DNA of 12,491 nucleotides from Myxococcota bacterium (GCA_018821745.1 JAHJLU010000018.1:1-12491); one strand, 5' to 3'; shown: positions 1 through 7,287, numbered from the stretch's first letter. The notes: generated by a model not told the origin, from the letters alone. Made by a program: numbers and translations.

Positions 1-1010
1 ACATCGGGGATACCGTCACCGTCGTTGTCGGGATCGGGGCAGCCGTCTTCGTCCTGGAAGCCGTCAAAGTCCTCGGGTTCATTGGGGCACTTGTCCTTGT
101 CGCCGAAGATGCCGTCTTTATCGGGGTCGAGGCTGCCCTTCTCTCCCCATCCGATACCCGCGAAGATCCGGTAGTCCGGCGCGGTGTACCCTTTGGTGAT
201 CCCGGCACCCAGACCCCCCACCAGCGTGAAAGAAGATGTGAGCCGATACCTGGCCCCGACCTGAGCCTCAAGAGGCGTCTGGTTTATATCCCCCAAGGGT
301 TCGGTGGCCAGGGTCCGGCCAAAAAACTCCGAAAAGATCGTTACCTTTGGTCGAATCTGGTAGCTCGCCCCCAGGGAAACCCCCACCTCGTCCTCCAGTT
401 TGAGCCCCGCCACGGCCGTATCCTCCACCAGGCGGTAATAAACATTGAGGCCCGCGGAGAAATCACCCCAGCTCTTTGAGGCTGCCAGGGTGGGGATAAA
501 CTGAAGACCCCCGCGCCCCATATAGGGATCAGCCAACTTTCCCGTGGGGAGGACAAACTGGGGAATGAGCGCCAGATCCACCATGCCGCGATAGAGCCGA
601 ATTCTGGGGAGAATCCGGATATCCACCATGCCCATGGTTGAAGGCTTGTCGGCATCGGGGAGGCCGTCACCGCTCTGATAGAGAACCAGCGGGATGGCGA
701 GTCCCACATCGAACCATTCCAGGACCCCGTAGCCCACGAGCAGATCCCCCGTCACCTGGTGGCCGATAATATGGGACTCCACCTTCCAGGGATCGGTCCG
801 CCACAGGGTGAGGGGAGCCCGCTGATAGTTGAGCATCAGGGCAACCACGTAGCTGCGTTTTACGGCCGTGGCGCCGGAAAAGGAGGTGGGAAGCTCATCC
901 ATGAATACCCAGGGGTTCAACTTGAAGCTCTGGGACTCCAGCTCCTGGGCCCCGGCGACCGTTGAGAAACAAATCAGCGCTATAAAGAGAACGAGTTGAA
1001 ATATCCGCAT
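1..1010 (-). CDS. OmpA-like outer-membrane protein with TSP3 repeats (3' end beyond window)
   Basis: Translating the minus strand from the ATG at 1010-1008 gives 336 open codons up to the left edge, so the C-terminus is missing. Residues 1-21 are a signal peptide ending AGA before QE. Residues 30-290 alternate short amphipathic strands with turns and have many aromatic residues, as expected of an outer-membrane beta-barrel. From residue 294 Asp-rich TSP3 repeats begin (DPDKDGIFGDKDKCP, then DGCPDPDNDGDGIPD). In deltaproteobacterial proteins of this layout, such repeats link the barrel to a peptidoglycan-binding OmpA domain, which would lie off the window (inferred, not seen). The ribosome binding site is weak: GGGA about 10 bases before the ATG. 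The gene starts 17 bases after the stop of the long TSP3/lectin gene, so the two are probably co-transcribed, perhaps with coupled translation. A porin or transporter role is possible but cannot be read from the sequence. Confidence 0.85.
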   Translation of the reverse strand, partial: MRIFQLVLFIALICFSTVAGAQELESQSFKLNPWVFMDELPTSFSGATAVKRSYVVALMLNYQRAPLTLWRTDPWKVESHIIGHQVTGDLLVGYGVLEWFDVGLAIPLVLYQSGDGLPDADKPSTMGMVDIRILPRIRLYRGMVDLALIPQFVLPTGKLADPYMGRGGLQFIPTLAASKSWGDFSAGLNVYYRLVEDTAVAGLKLEDEVGVSLGASYQIRPKVTIFSEFFGRTLATEPLGDINQTPLEAQVGARYRLTSSFTLVGGLGAGITKGYTAPDYRIFAGIGWGEKGSLDPDKDGIFGDKDKCPNEPEDFDGFQDEDGCPDPDNDGDGIPD

Positions 1011-1027
1011 AAAAATATGTCCCGATG

Positions 1028-4000
1028 TTACAGGTTAACAAATTTCCGAGTGCCCACGAGCGCCGCAAGGAGCGCCATGAGGAGCAGGAAGGAGGGAACG
1101 CCCCCGTGACCACCGGCTGACTGGGAGCAGGATCCACCGCCGCCCACCGCGTAGTCGGGGATGGGGTTTATGGCATCCTTGGGGTCAAGATAGTCGGGGA
1201 TGCCGTCGCCGTCGGTATCGGCGGTCCCCTCCTGGGAGTCAGCGTCGCCGTCGCCGTCGGAGTCCGTGTCGAGCCAGTTGGGAATCCCGTCATTGTCCAC
1301 GTCGGAGCCGTAGGTGACCCCGTCGGTGACCTCTGTCACGGTGGGAATGCCGTCCCCGTCATCGTCATCGTCCAGGGCGTTGATAGTCCCGTCACCGTCG
1401 GTGTCCAGAGGGTTATGGGGATCTTCCCCCACCTCGACACCGTCGGAGAGACCATCGTGGTCCGTGTCATACAGGTAGGGGTTGGTACCCAGAACAACCT
1501 CCTGGGCGTTGGTGAGACCATCGTTGTCTGGGTCGGCGTCGGGGCCGTCATAGTCGTCGGGATCCGCCCAGTTGGGGACGCCGTCAAGATCCAGATCCCC
1601 GGTCCCTTCTTCCAAATCGGGCACGCCATCGCCATCGGCGTCGGTGTCGAGGTAATTGGGAATCCCGTCGCTGTCTATGTCTTCCCGACCTTCCACGGAA
1701 TCGGGGATGCCGTCGGCGTCGGAGTCCGTGTCGAGCCAGTTGGGGATCCCGTCACTGTCCATATCGTTGCCCAGGAGCGCGCCATCGAGCACCTCGTGGG
1801 ACGTGAGAAGACCGTCACCGTCGTCGTCGTCGTCGCGGGCATTGATGACACCATCGCCATCGGTGTCCAGGGGGTTCCCCGTGTCGGGTCCCACTTCGTC
1901 GCCATCGGAGAGCCCGTCGCCGTCGGAGTCGTTGTTCCTGGGGTCCGTCCCCAGGAGCAGCTCCACGGCGTCGGTGAGGGTGTCGTTGTCGTCATCGGGA
2001 TCACACACATCCCCCAGTCCATCCTGGTCGTAGTCTTCCTGACCGCTGTTGGCCATATGGGGGCAGTTGTCATCAGCATCGGGAATGCCGTCACCATCGG
2101 CGTCGCCGGTACAGGCATCGCCAACGCCGTCGTTATCCGTATCTTCCTGACCCGCGTTGGGAACCAGATAGCAGTTGTCCGTGCCGTCGGGGACGCCGTC
2201 GTCATCACTGTCATCGTCGAGGTAGTTGGGAGTCCCGTCACCATCATTGTCGGAAGGGGGCGTAAGGGGATCCGTATCACCCGCCTCGATGCTGTCATTG
2301 ATCCCGTCGTGGTCGGAGTCGGTGTCTCGGTAATCGGGAATCCCGTCCCCGTCACTGTCACGGGGTGGAGTAGCCGGATCCGCATCACCCGCCTCGTGGC
2401 GGTCACTGATGGAGTCGTTGTCAGAGTCCGTATCCCGGGCATCAATGATCCCGTCGTGGTCCGTATCGGGGGGGTTCGAAAAATCAGGGCCCATCTCGTC
2501 GGCGTCGGAGATGGAATCCCCGTCGGTGTCGGGGTTGTAGGGGTCGGTTCCCGCAGCGATCTCGTCGGCGTTGGGCACACCGTCGTTGTCGGCGTCGAGG
2601 TCACAGGCGTCACCCTGACCGTCGCCATCGGCGTCACCCTGGCCGGGATTGGAGTCCGCCGGGCAGTTGTCACAGGTATCACCCACCCCGTCACTGTCGC
2701 CGTCGGCCTGACCCGCGTTGGGGTCGTCGGGGCAGTTGTCGCACGCATCACCCACACCGTCGGCGTCGCTGTCGGCCTGACCCGCGTTGGGGTCGTCGGG
2801 GCAGTTGTCACACACATCACCCACCCCGTCGGCGTCACTGTCCGCCTGACCCGCGTTGGGGTCGTCGGGGCAGTTGTCACACGCATCACCCACCCCGTCG
2901 GCGTCGCTGTCCGCCTGACCCGCGTTGGCGGTCAGGGGGCAGTTGTCACTCCCGTCGTTGACACCGTCGTTGTCGTCATCGGGATCACAGGCATCGCCCA
3001 GCCCGTCGCCATCGGCGTCTTCCTGGCCGGGGTTGGCGGTGTTGGGGCAGTTGTCGACCACATCGTTGACCCCGTCGTTGTCATCGTCGGGATCACACAC
3101 GTCGCCCATCCCGTCACCATCGGCGTCGGCCTGACCGGGGTTGTCGTCGAGGGGGCAGTTGTCGCAGGCGTCCCCGAGGGCATCGGTATCACCGTTCTCC
3201 TGACCGGGGTTGAACACCCCGGGACAGTTGTCCATGGAGGCGGGGATGAGGTCGTTGTCCTGATCGTCATCGAGCCAGCGGAAGGAGTTGGAGAAGACGA
3301 AAATACCCGCCGCTTCCCCACCGTGGGAGCGCTCCGTGTCCACGCAGGTGTCCTCGTCGATGGTGAGGTTGACACCGGTGGTGGTGAGGCCCTGGAACCG
3401 CAGCCAGCCGCCGTCGAATTCAATACGGCTCTGGAGTTTGGCCACAAAGCGCGGGATCGCTCCGTAGGTTCCCCCGAAGGAGATGGCGGTGAGGCCATCG
3501 TCCCACCCAGTGATGATGTTTCCCGTGATGAGGGTCTCGTAATCTACATTGACACCGTCCAGATCCGTGAAATTCCCGGCGACATTTCCCTCGATAACGA
3601 TGTAGCCAATGGTCTCTGTGGTCCCCAGGGGGCCCGTGGTGCACTCGGTTCCCTCCAGGGAGAGATCGAACCCCGACCCGGTCACACCGGTCACCACCGT
3701 GTTGATAAAGGGAGTGGAGGGTGTCACGGGGATGTTCCCCGTCTCGTTGTTGAGGGTCTGGATCTGGCTCAGGACGATGGGATTGGTAAATCCCGCCGGC
3801 AGGGCGATGTGGATGGAGCTTCCCCCCATGTAGTGACGCAAGGCGCTGGTATCAATGGTTCCCGCGTGGATCATCCGCCCGTCGGGGAGGTACCAGGTGC
3901 CCGACTCCACCGCCATATAGGAGATGTCCATGGAGACGTGGGGACCATCCCAGCCGGGAGGTTCGTTGAGGGCCATCTCAAAACCCGTCCCCGTCACATT

Positions 4001-4231
4001 GCGCAGCCGGAAATCCGCGGGATTACCGCCGTTGGTATTGGGGATTGCCACAATCACCGGGTCGGTGTAGACGAACTTCAGGGTGATGGTCTCCCAGACG
4101 GGATCCGTGTATGTATCGCGGATCGTCACCTGCTCCCCCTCCATCTGAAAGACAAAACTCTGGGCATCACCCCGGGAGGGTGTGAGGAGCAAAACAAGAC
4201 CCGTCATGACAAAACATAATCGGAAAAACAT
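1028..4231 (-). CDS. Secreted lectin-like / thrombospondin type 3 repeat protein with C-terminal anchor tail
   Basis: This 1067-residue protein starts at the ATG at 4231, which has AAGGAG 9 bases upstream. An in-frame ATG at 4264 lacks such a site and would spoil the signal peptide. Residues 1-23 are a signal peptide. Residues about 26-165 and 166-315 are two diverged copies of a beta-sandwich unit. The first has LKFVYTDPVIVAIPN, RNVTGTGFEMALNEPPGWDG and SYMAVESGTW, and recalls H-type-lectin-like bacterial carbohydrate-binding modules (inferred from motif feel). Residues about 320-1018 are TSP3-type repeats (DxDxDGxxD with paired CDNCP cysteines), which bind Ca2+ and form a stiff stalk. Residues 1030-1067 are GGGGSC, a hydrophobic stretch (1046-1060) and a basic TRK end, resembling MYXO-CTERM-type sorting tails. 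It probably acts as a cell-surface or shed adhesin. The substrate is unknown. The coding is strongly repetitive but intact. Confidence 0.9.
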   Translation of the reverse strand: MFFRLCFVMTGLVLLLTPSRGDAQSFVFQMEGEQVTIRDTYTDPVWETITLKFVYTDPVIVAIPNTNGGNPADFRLRNVTGTGFEMALNEPPGWDGPHVSMDISYMAVESGTWYLPDGRMIHAGTIDTSALRHYMGGSSIHIALPAGFTNPIVLSQIQTLNNETGNIPVTPSTPFINTVVTGVTGSGFDLSLEGTECTTGPLGTTETIGYIVIEGNVAGNFTDLDGVNVDYETLITGNIITGWDDGLTAISFGGTYGAIPRFVAKLQSRIEFDGGWLRFQGLTTTGVNLTIDEDTCVDTERSHGGEAAGIFVFSNSFRWLDDDQDNDLIPASMDNCPGVFNPGQENGDTDALGDACDNCPLDDNPGQADADGDGMGDVCDPDDDNDGVNDVVDNCPNTANPGQEDADGDGLGDACDPDDDNDGVNDGSDNCPLTANAGQADSDADGVGDACDNCPDDPNAGQADSDADGVGDVCDNCPDDPNAGQADSDADGVGDACDNCPDDPNAGQADGDSDGVGDTCDNCPADSNPGQGDADGDGQGDACDLDADNDGVPNADEIAAGTDPYNPDTDGDSISDADEMGPDFSNPPDTDHDGIIDARDTDSDNDSISDRHEAGDADPATPPRDSDGDGIPDYRDTDSDHDGINDSIEAGDTDPLTPPSDNDGDGTPNYLDDDSDDDGVPDGTDNCYLVPNAGQEDTDNDGVGDACTGDADGDGIPDADDNCPHMANSGQEDYDQDGLGDVCDPDDDNDTLTDAVELLLGTDPRNNDSDGDGLSDGDEVGPDTGNPLDTDGDGVINARDDDDDGDGLLTSHEVLDGALLGNDMDSDGIPNWLDTDSDADGIPDSVEGREDIDSDGIPNYLDTDADGDGVPDLEEGTGDLDLDGVPNWADPDDYDGPDADPDNDGLTNAQEVVLGTNPYLYDTDHDGLSDGVEVGEDPHNPLDTDGDGTINALDDDDDGDGIPTVTEVTDGVTYGSDVDNDGIPNWLDTDSDGDGDADSQEGTADTDGDGIPDYLDPKDAINPIPDYAVGGGGSCSQSAGGHGGVPSFLLLMALLAALVGTRKFVNL
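2606..2950 (-). repeat. Tandem 69-base repeats inside the TSP3 gene
   Basis: Five consecutive units of 23 codons (protein residues 428-542) share the pattern CDNCPDDPNAGQADSDADGV plus GDA. The four at 2675-2950 are the closest at DNA level: units share long identical runs such as GGGCAGTTGTCACAC on the plus strand, with only a few substitutions. The fifth (2606-2674) is more diverged (ADSNPGQGDADGDGQ). Each unit adds one Cys-pair Ca2+-binding repeat. The near identity suggests recent duplication within the gene and a likely site of length variation. Confidence 0.85.
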
Positions 4232-4284
4232 GGTACCTTCTCCTTGAATTCCGGCCGCCAACAAAAAAACGCTATCTTTTAAGA

Positions 4285-4313
4285 CTCATAATTCTGAATC
4301 GCGGTATTATCAA
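4285..4313 (-). promoter_or_regulatory. Candidate sigma70-type promoter for the TSP3/lectin gene
   Basis: Read on the minus strand, TTGATA (4313-4308) and TATGAG (4290-4285) are separated by 17 bases. The match is 5/6 at -35 and 4/6 at -10. Transcription would start near 4278, giving a leader of about 45 bases before the ATG at 4231. The prediction rests on hexamer match and spacing only. The local DNA is AT-rich, so other placements are possible. Confidence 0.35.
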
Positions 4314-4439
4314 TGAATCGAAGGGAAATTATTGCAAGTCATTGTTTATCGATATTTTTCCAGCAGGCTTTCAACATGGGAAAACCGGGCCAACTGGGCA
4401 CCGCAATCGCCGCAAAATACTGCCATATGTCACCTCACC

Positions 4440-4498
4440 TGCCGGAGTCTCCCCAGCGCACAACCCCTCACAATAAGAGCAAGTGCCGGGGTCTCCCC
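4440..4498. repeat. Imperfect 15-base direct repeat, two copies
   Basis: TGCCGGAGTCTCCCC at 4440-4454 and TGCCGGGGTCTCCCC at 4484-4498 differ at one base and lie 44 bases apart start to start. They sit between the cyclase-domain stop and the promoter candidate of the TSP3/lectin gene, so they could be a paired regulator site (about 4 helical turns) or chance GC-rich sequence. A looser look-alike, GGGAGACACCCCGG, occurs at 7439-7452 near the divergent intergenic region. Confidence 0.4.
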
Positions 4499-4564
4499 TC
4501 CCCTTCTTTTTATTGGGAACAACGCCAAATTGCGCGCAATGAGTGACCGACAACGAAAAAAGTC

Positions 4565-5194
4565 TTACAGCATATAGTTGATTCTATACGCCTTATTTGC
4601 ACCTGGAGGGGCATCATCCAGGGGAGTGAAGTTGATCCGGGGGATATCGTCGGCTTCCTGCTTGACCGCCTCGGTCACCAGGATCTCCCATGCCTTGGCC
4701 ATATCCTCACCGAGCTTGCTGGCGGCGTTCACCTCGGCCCCGAAGACATCGGAGTCCCCGATCTTCAGCACCTTTCCGTACCCGAGCCCGATGCATAAGA
4801 GCACCTTCTCCTCATCGTCCTTGTCGGTGTTGTACTCCAGGAGCAGCCGCTGCATGGCGAGACTGGCGGAGATGGCCTTGTGAACATTTCTGAAGATGAC
4901 CATGTAGGAGTCTCCCTCCACCTTGAGCAGGATCCCGTCGTGGGAGTCAATAATGGGGATCAGCAGGCGGTGGGATTCATAGATGGTCTGGAGGAAGTGG
5001 ATGATCCCGAACTTCTCCACACCCCGGGAAAAACCGGAGAGATCGGTGAACATGATGCACCAGGTCTCACCGAAGAGATCCCAGATGCGTTCATCGATCT
5101 TCGCTTTGTCGGTCCCCGGCTTGACCCGCTCCAGGATGAGTTTCTCCAGACGTTCTTCCGATGCGCTCGATGTAATGGATTTGAGTGTGGACAT
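4565..5194 (-). CDS. Class III nucleotidyl cyclase-domain protein (adenylate cyclase-like)
   Basis: This is a 209-residue soluble protein with no signal peptide or membrane segment. Residues 1-40 are a charged helical lead-in. From about 44 it is one cyclase homology domain. FTDLSGF carries the first metal-binding Asp (D51). KVEGDS carries the adenine-selecting Lys (K91) and the second metal Asp (D95). DVFGAEVNAASKLGE carries the adenine-contacting Asp (D149) and the transition-state Asn (N156). Four residues on, the usual catalytic Arg is Lys160. K91 plus D149 point to ATP rather than GTP; activity is uncertain because of Lys160. Class III domains work as dimers, so a homodimer is expected. 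AGGAG lies 9 bases before the ATG. It could make cAMP or be a nucleotide-sensing relative. The 120-residue gene lies upstream on the same strand across a 160-base gap that has its own promoter candidate. Confidence 0.85.
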   Translation of the reverse strand: MSTLKSITSSASEERLEKLILERVKPGTDKAKIDERIWDLFGETWCIMFTDLSGFSRGVEKFGIIHFLQTIYESHRLLIPIIDSHDGILLKVEGDSYMVIFRNVHKAISASLAMQRLLLEYNTDKDDEEKVLLCIGLGYGKVLKIGDSDVFGAEVNAASKLGEDMAKAWEILVTEAVKQEADDIPRINFTPLDDAPPGANKAYRINYML

Positions 5195-5253
5195 GGGGCA
5201 TTACTCCTGCAGATATTGCTGCTTGGACAACCTGTTGTTTTTCATACCGGGAC

Positions 5254-5282
5254 AATATACCCAAAATCATCCCCTGTGTCAC
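5254..5282 (-). promoter_or_regulatory. Candidate sigma70-type promoter for the cyclase-domain gene
   Basis: On the minus strand GTGACA (5282-5277) and TATATT (5259-5254) are separated by exactly 17 bases, each matching consensus at 5 of 6 positions. The start would be near 5247, about 53 bases before the ATG at 5194. A perfect 11-base palindrome, GGTGACTCACC, lies at 5309-5319. That is about 27 bases upstream of the -35 box, where an activator could bind. Confidence 0.5.
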
Positions 5283-5354
5283 CCCGGCTTGTAAAACACT
5301 GTGGCCCGGTGACTCACCCTTGGACCCGACGAGAGCTTTTACACGATCGGTGGG

Positions 5355-5717
5355 CTAATCATCCATCTGCTCCATATACATGCCGATTTTTTTGAATTTT
5401 CTGTCCATGAAGTACATGGCCCGCTCCACATATCCGCTGCTCTTGATGGCTTGTCTGAATTGATCTTTCAGGTAGTTATTCACCTCCACCATGGAGTTGA
5501 ATTTTTTCCTTTTGGCCACATTCACGATCTTTCCAAAGGTGTCAAAGGCCGCCAGTTCGCTGTGGTAGACCACCAGGTTCTGCTTGTAGACCCGCTCCGA
5601 AATTGTGTCCATTTTATGTTTGTATCCGGCAAGTTGAATACTGTGATTCACATCCTCCACCAGATCCTCCAGCTCCACCTGAACCATGGCGAAAAATTTC
5701 CGTATCTGCTTGGTCAT
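5355..5717 (-). CDS. Unrecognised 120-residue helical protein
   Basis: I do not recognise this protein. It is 120 residues, mostly charged and probably all alpha-helical, rich in Lys, Met, Phe, Tyr and Val, and has no signal peptide, membrane segment, Cys or metal motif. A basic patch lies near residues 86-91 (VAKRKK). The C-terminus is Met-rich and acidic at its end (YMEQMDD). The ATG at 5717 has GGAGG 6-7 bases upstream, which strongly supports translation and the start. A cytoplasmic regulator or partner-binding role is possible but is only a guess. It lies 160 bases before the cyclase-domain gene and 114 bases after the beta-helix lipoprotein, each gap with its own promoter candidate, so it may be transcribed alone. 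Confidence 0.8.
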   Translation of the reverse strand: MTKQIRKFFAMVQVELEDLVEDVNHSIQLAGYKHKMDTISERVYKQNLVVYHSELAAFDTFGKIVNVAKRKKFNSMVEVNNYLKDQFRQAIKSSGYVERAMYFMDRKFKKIGMYMEQMDD

Positions 5718-5755
5718 AACGCACCTCCCTTATGAAATTATTCACTCTGGTAGTT

Positions 5756-5783
5756 GTTATGGCGCTGGGAGAAAAAATTTCAA
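5756..5783 (-). promoter_or_regulatory. Weak promoter candidate for the 120-residue protein
   Basis: On the minus strand TTGAAA (5783-5778) and CATAAC (5761-5756) are 16 bases apart, 5/6 and 4/6 matches to consensus. Transcription would start near 5749 and leave a leader of about 30 bases that holds the GGGAGG ribosome binding site. The spacer contains an A/T run. This is a hexamer-based prediction only. Confidence 0.3.
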
Positions 5784-5831
5784 GGGACCCTGGAATGCAT
5801 CAGCATGAACAGGCACATAGCACTGATATAA

Positions 5832-7265
5832 TTACAATATACCGCAGGGATCGGCTAAAAGCACAAAGGTCTTGAACTGCAATCCCGTGCTCTGGGGTAT
5901 TGCATCCGGTTCCCCCAGGGGAGGCGCGGCTGTCAGGTCCATGGGGAGCACCACCTGTGCGCCCTCGTAGGTGCCCGTGGCCACGGGGAGACCGTAAAAA
6001 TCCTCGGCGTTGCGGATCTCAAAGGGAGTCCCAGCGGGGATGATCGACTCCAGGTCTACGCTCACCGTGGGGCTCTCTTCCCAGTTGTAGACTATGATAT
6101 GGGCGCGGCCGGGCTCGTAGCGGTTGCGTCTGATAAAGATGCGCGTGGTGTCGGGGATGGCTGAATAGGTATTATCGGGGTAATCCTCGGCGCTCAACCC
6201 TTCAAGGGAGCCGATGATGGTGTTCCCCGTGAGTTCTACAGAGTCCCACTCGTCCAGAAAGACGGTCAGCCCCACCAGGTAGTTGTCTTCCAGAATTGCC
6301 CCGCCGTTGTGGGGAGCGCTCCACCCCATGCGCACGTCGCGGCCGTCAAGACCCGCGGCCCACCCGAAATTTTCCCGCAGCACGATGGCGTCGACCCCAT
6401 GGCTTCCGTTGTGCCCCACCAGGCACCCGTCCACCAGTTTCCGGCCCGGAGCCCCGTTGAGGAACCACACGTTGCCGATAAAATCAAACCCCTGGACATA
6501 ATTGCGATCCGTTTCACTGTATGCGTGGACACCGGAGCCATAGGCCGAGAAGATGAGGTTGTCCACCAGCATCATTTTGGAGTCGCGGTTGGTGAGATAG
6601 ATGTGGTGGCCATGCCCACGGTCCGTGCCGAGCCAGCCATTGTTGTAAAAAATGCACCCGTGGAGCTCCACAAAGTTCCCCTGCTGCACATCGTTATCGA
6701 GCTGGCCGCCGGAGATCCCGGAGCCCACCTCATGAACAACGAGGTTCTGCAGGGAGATGTGATCCCCGCCGGCCCAGATCCCCGTCCCGCGGCTGTTTCG
6801 ACGATCCGGATCCGAGTTGGTGAGCTCAAGGCCACGAAACACCGCCCACTGGTGATAGATCTGCAGCACGGGGTCTTCGCTGCCGGCGCTGTCCAGGGTT
6901 ACCCTGTCTCCCGGCCAGGCGGAGACCACAATCGGTGCGTCCTCGACTCCGTCCAGTTTGGCGACCCAGGCCCCCACATAGGTACCCCCGTGCACCCAGA
7001 TGGTATCCCCCGGGAGCACCGCCGCGGGATGACGAAGGGCCGTGTCCAGATCCCAGGGATTGGAGAGGGAGCCGTCCCCCTCGGGCGTCCCCGCCACGGT
7101 CACGTGAAACCCCCCCGTCAGGTCAATATCATCGCAGGTGACCGGGGGCAGCTGGATGTCCACATCGGGGACGGGATACTTTTTCGCACCGCTGCCGTCA
7201 TCGCAGGCGCTCAAGAGAAACAGCAGAAAGAACAGGGAATATTTGGTTATACCGTAGCGGAACAT
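5832..7265 (-). CDS. Parallel beta-helix lipoprotein
   Basis: This 477-residue protein starts at the ATG at 7265, with AGGAG 7 bases upstream. A further in-frame ATG at 7334 would precede the signal peptide and lies upstream of the promoter candidate. Residues 1-20 are a lipoprotein signal with lipobox LLSAC (Cys21). Asp follows the Cys; in E. coli Asp at +2 keeps lipoproteins in the inner membrane, but this rule varies in other phyla. Residues about 52-125 look like the N-cap of DUF1565/pectate-lyase-like proteins (AGTPEGDGSLSNPWDLDTAL, LPGDTIWVHGGTY). Residues about 130-360 have spaced Asn and Gly turns typical of right-handed beta-helix coils. A C-terminal beta-sandwich (about 375-477) has RRNRYEPGRAHIIVYNW and FYGLPVATGTY. 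Such folds bind or cleave polysaccharides. I see no certain catalytic set, so whether it is a lyase or only a binder is open. Confidence 0.85.
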   Translation of the reverse strand: MFRYGITKYSLFFLLFLLSACDDGSGAKKYPVPDVDIQLPPVTCDDIDLTGGFHVTVAGTPEGDGSLSNPWDLDTALRHPAAVLPGDTIWVHGGTYVGAWVAKLDGVEDAPIVVSAWPGDRVTLDSAGSEDPVLQIYHQWAVFRGLELTNSDPDRRNSRGTGIWAGGDHISLQNLVVHEVGSGISGGQLDNDVQQGNFVELHGCIFYNNGWLGTDRGHGHHIYLTNRDSKMMLVDNLIFSAYGSGVHAYSETDRNYVQGFDFIGNVWFLNGAPGRKLVDGCLVGHNGSHGVDAIVLRENFGWAAGLDGRDVRMGWSAPHNGGAILEDNYLVGLTVFLDEWDSVELTGNTIIGSLEGLSAEDYPDNTYSAIPDTTRIFIRRNRYEPGRAHIIVYNWEESPTVSVDLESIIPAGTPFEIRNAEDFYGLPVATGTYEGAQVVLPMDLTAAPPLGEPDAIPQSTGLQFKTFVLLADPCGIL

Positions 7266-7287
7266 GTTGATTCTCCTGAAAACACAA

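Larger units (their letters stand above)
4232..4564. other. Intergenic region between the cyclase-domain gene and the TSP3/lectin gene
   Basis: This stretch of about 330 bases has no convincing gene. The short open frames here (plus 4313-4546, minus 4371-4553) lack ribosome binding sites and recognisable protein. It holds a promoter candidate for the TSP3/lectin gene (4285-4313), an imperfect direct repeat (4440-4498) and a perfect 12-base palindrome, ATTGCGCGCAAT, at 4529-4540. The palindrome lies about 25 bases past the cyclase-domain stop. It is not followed by a clear U-tract on the minus strand, so it is a poor terminator and could be a protein-binding site. Confidence 0.6.

Noticed and set aside
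1675..2889. A 404-codon open frame on the minus strand within the TSP3 gene, rich in Thr, Pro and Met
   Set aside because: It is a frame-shifted reading of the TSP3 repeats with extreme low complexity and no start signals.
2606..2950. A CRISPR-like array suggested by regular 69-base repeats
   Set aside because: The repeats are contiguous and in frame within a coding sequence, without unique spacers.
1415..4219. A 934-codon open frame on the plus strand opposite the TSP3/lectin gene
   Set aside because: It is the antisense of a repetitive GAY/GGN coding sequence, which gives Val/Gly/Ile-rich text with no stops. It has no domain, no ribosome binding site and no sensible composition. The minus-strand gene has a signal peptide, TSP3 motifs and an anchor.
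4313..4577. Small open frames in the intergenic region before the TSP3/lectin gene
   Set aside because: They are short, have unconvincing composition and no Shine-Dalgarno sequence, and one overlaps the promoter candidate.
5091..5282. A 63-codon minus frame overlapping the start of the cyclase-domain gene
   Set aside because: It runs through the promoter candidate and into the cyclase-domain coding region in another frame. The cyclase-domain protein has clear motifs.
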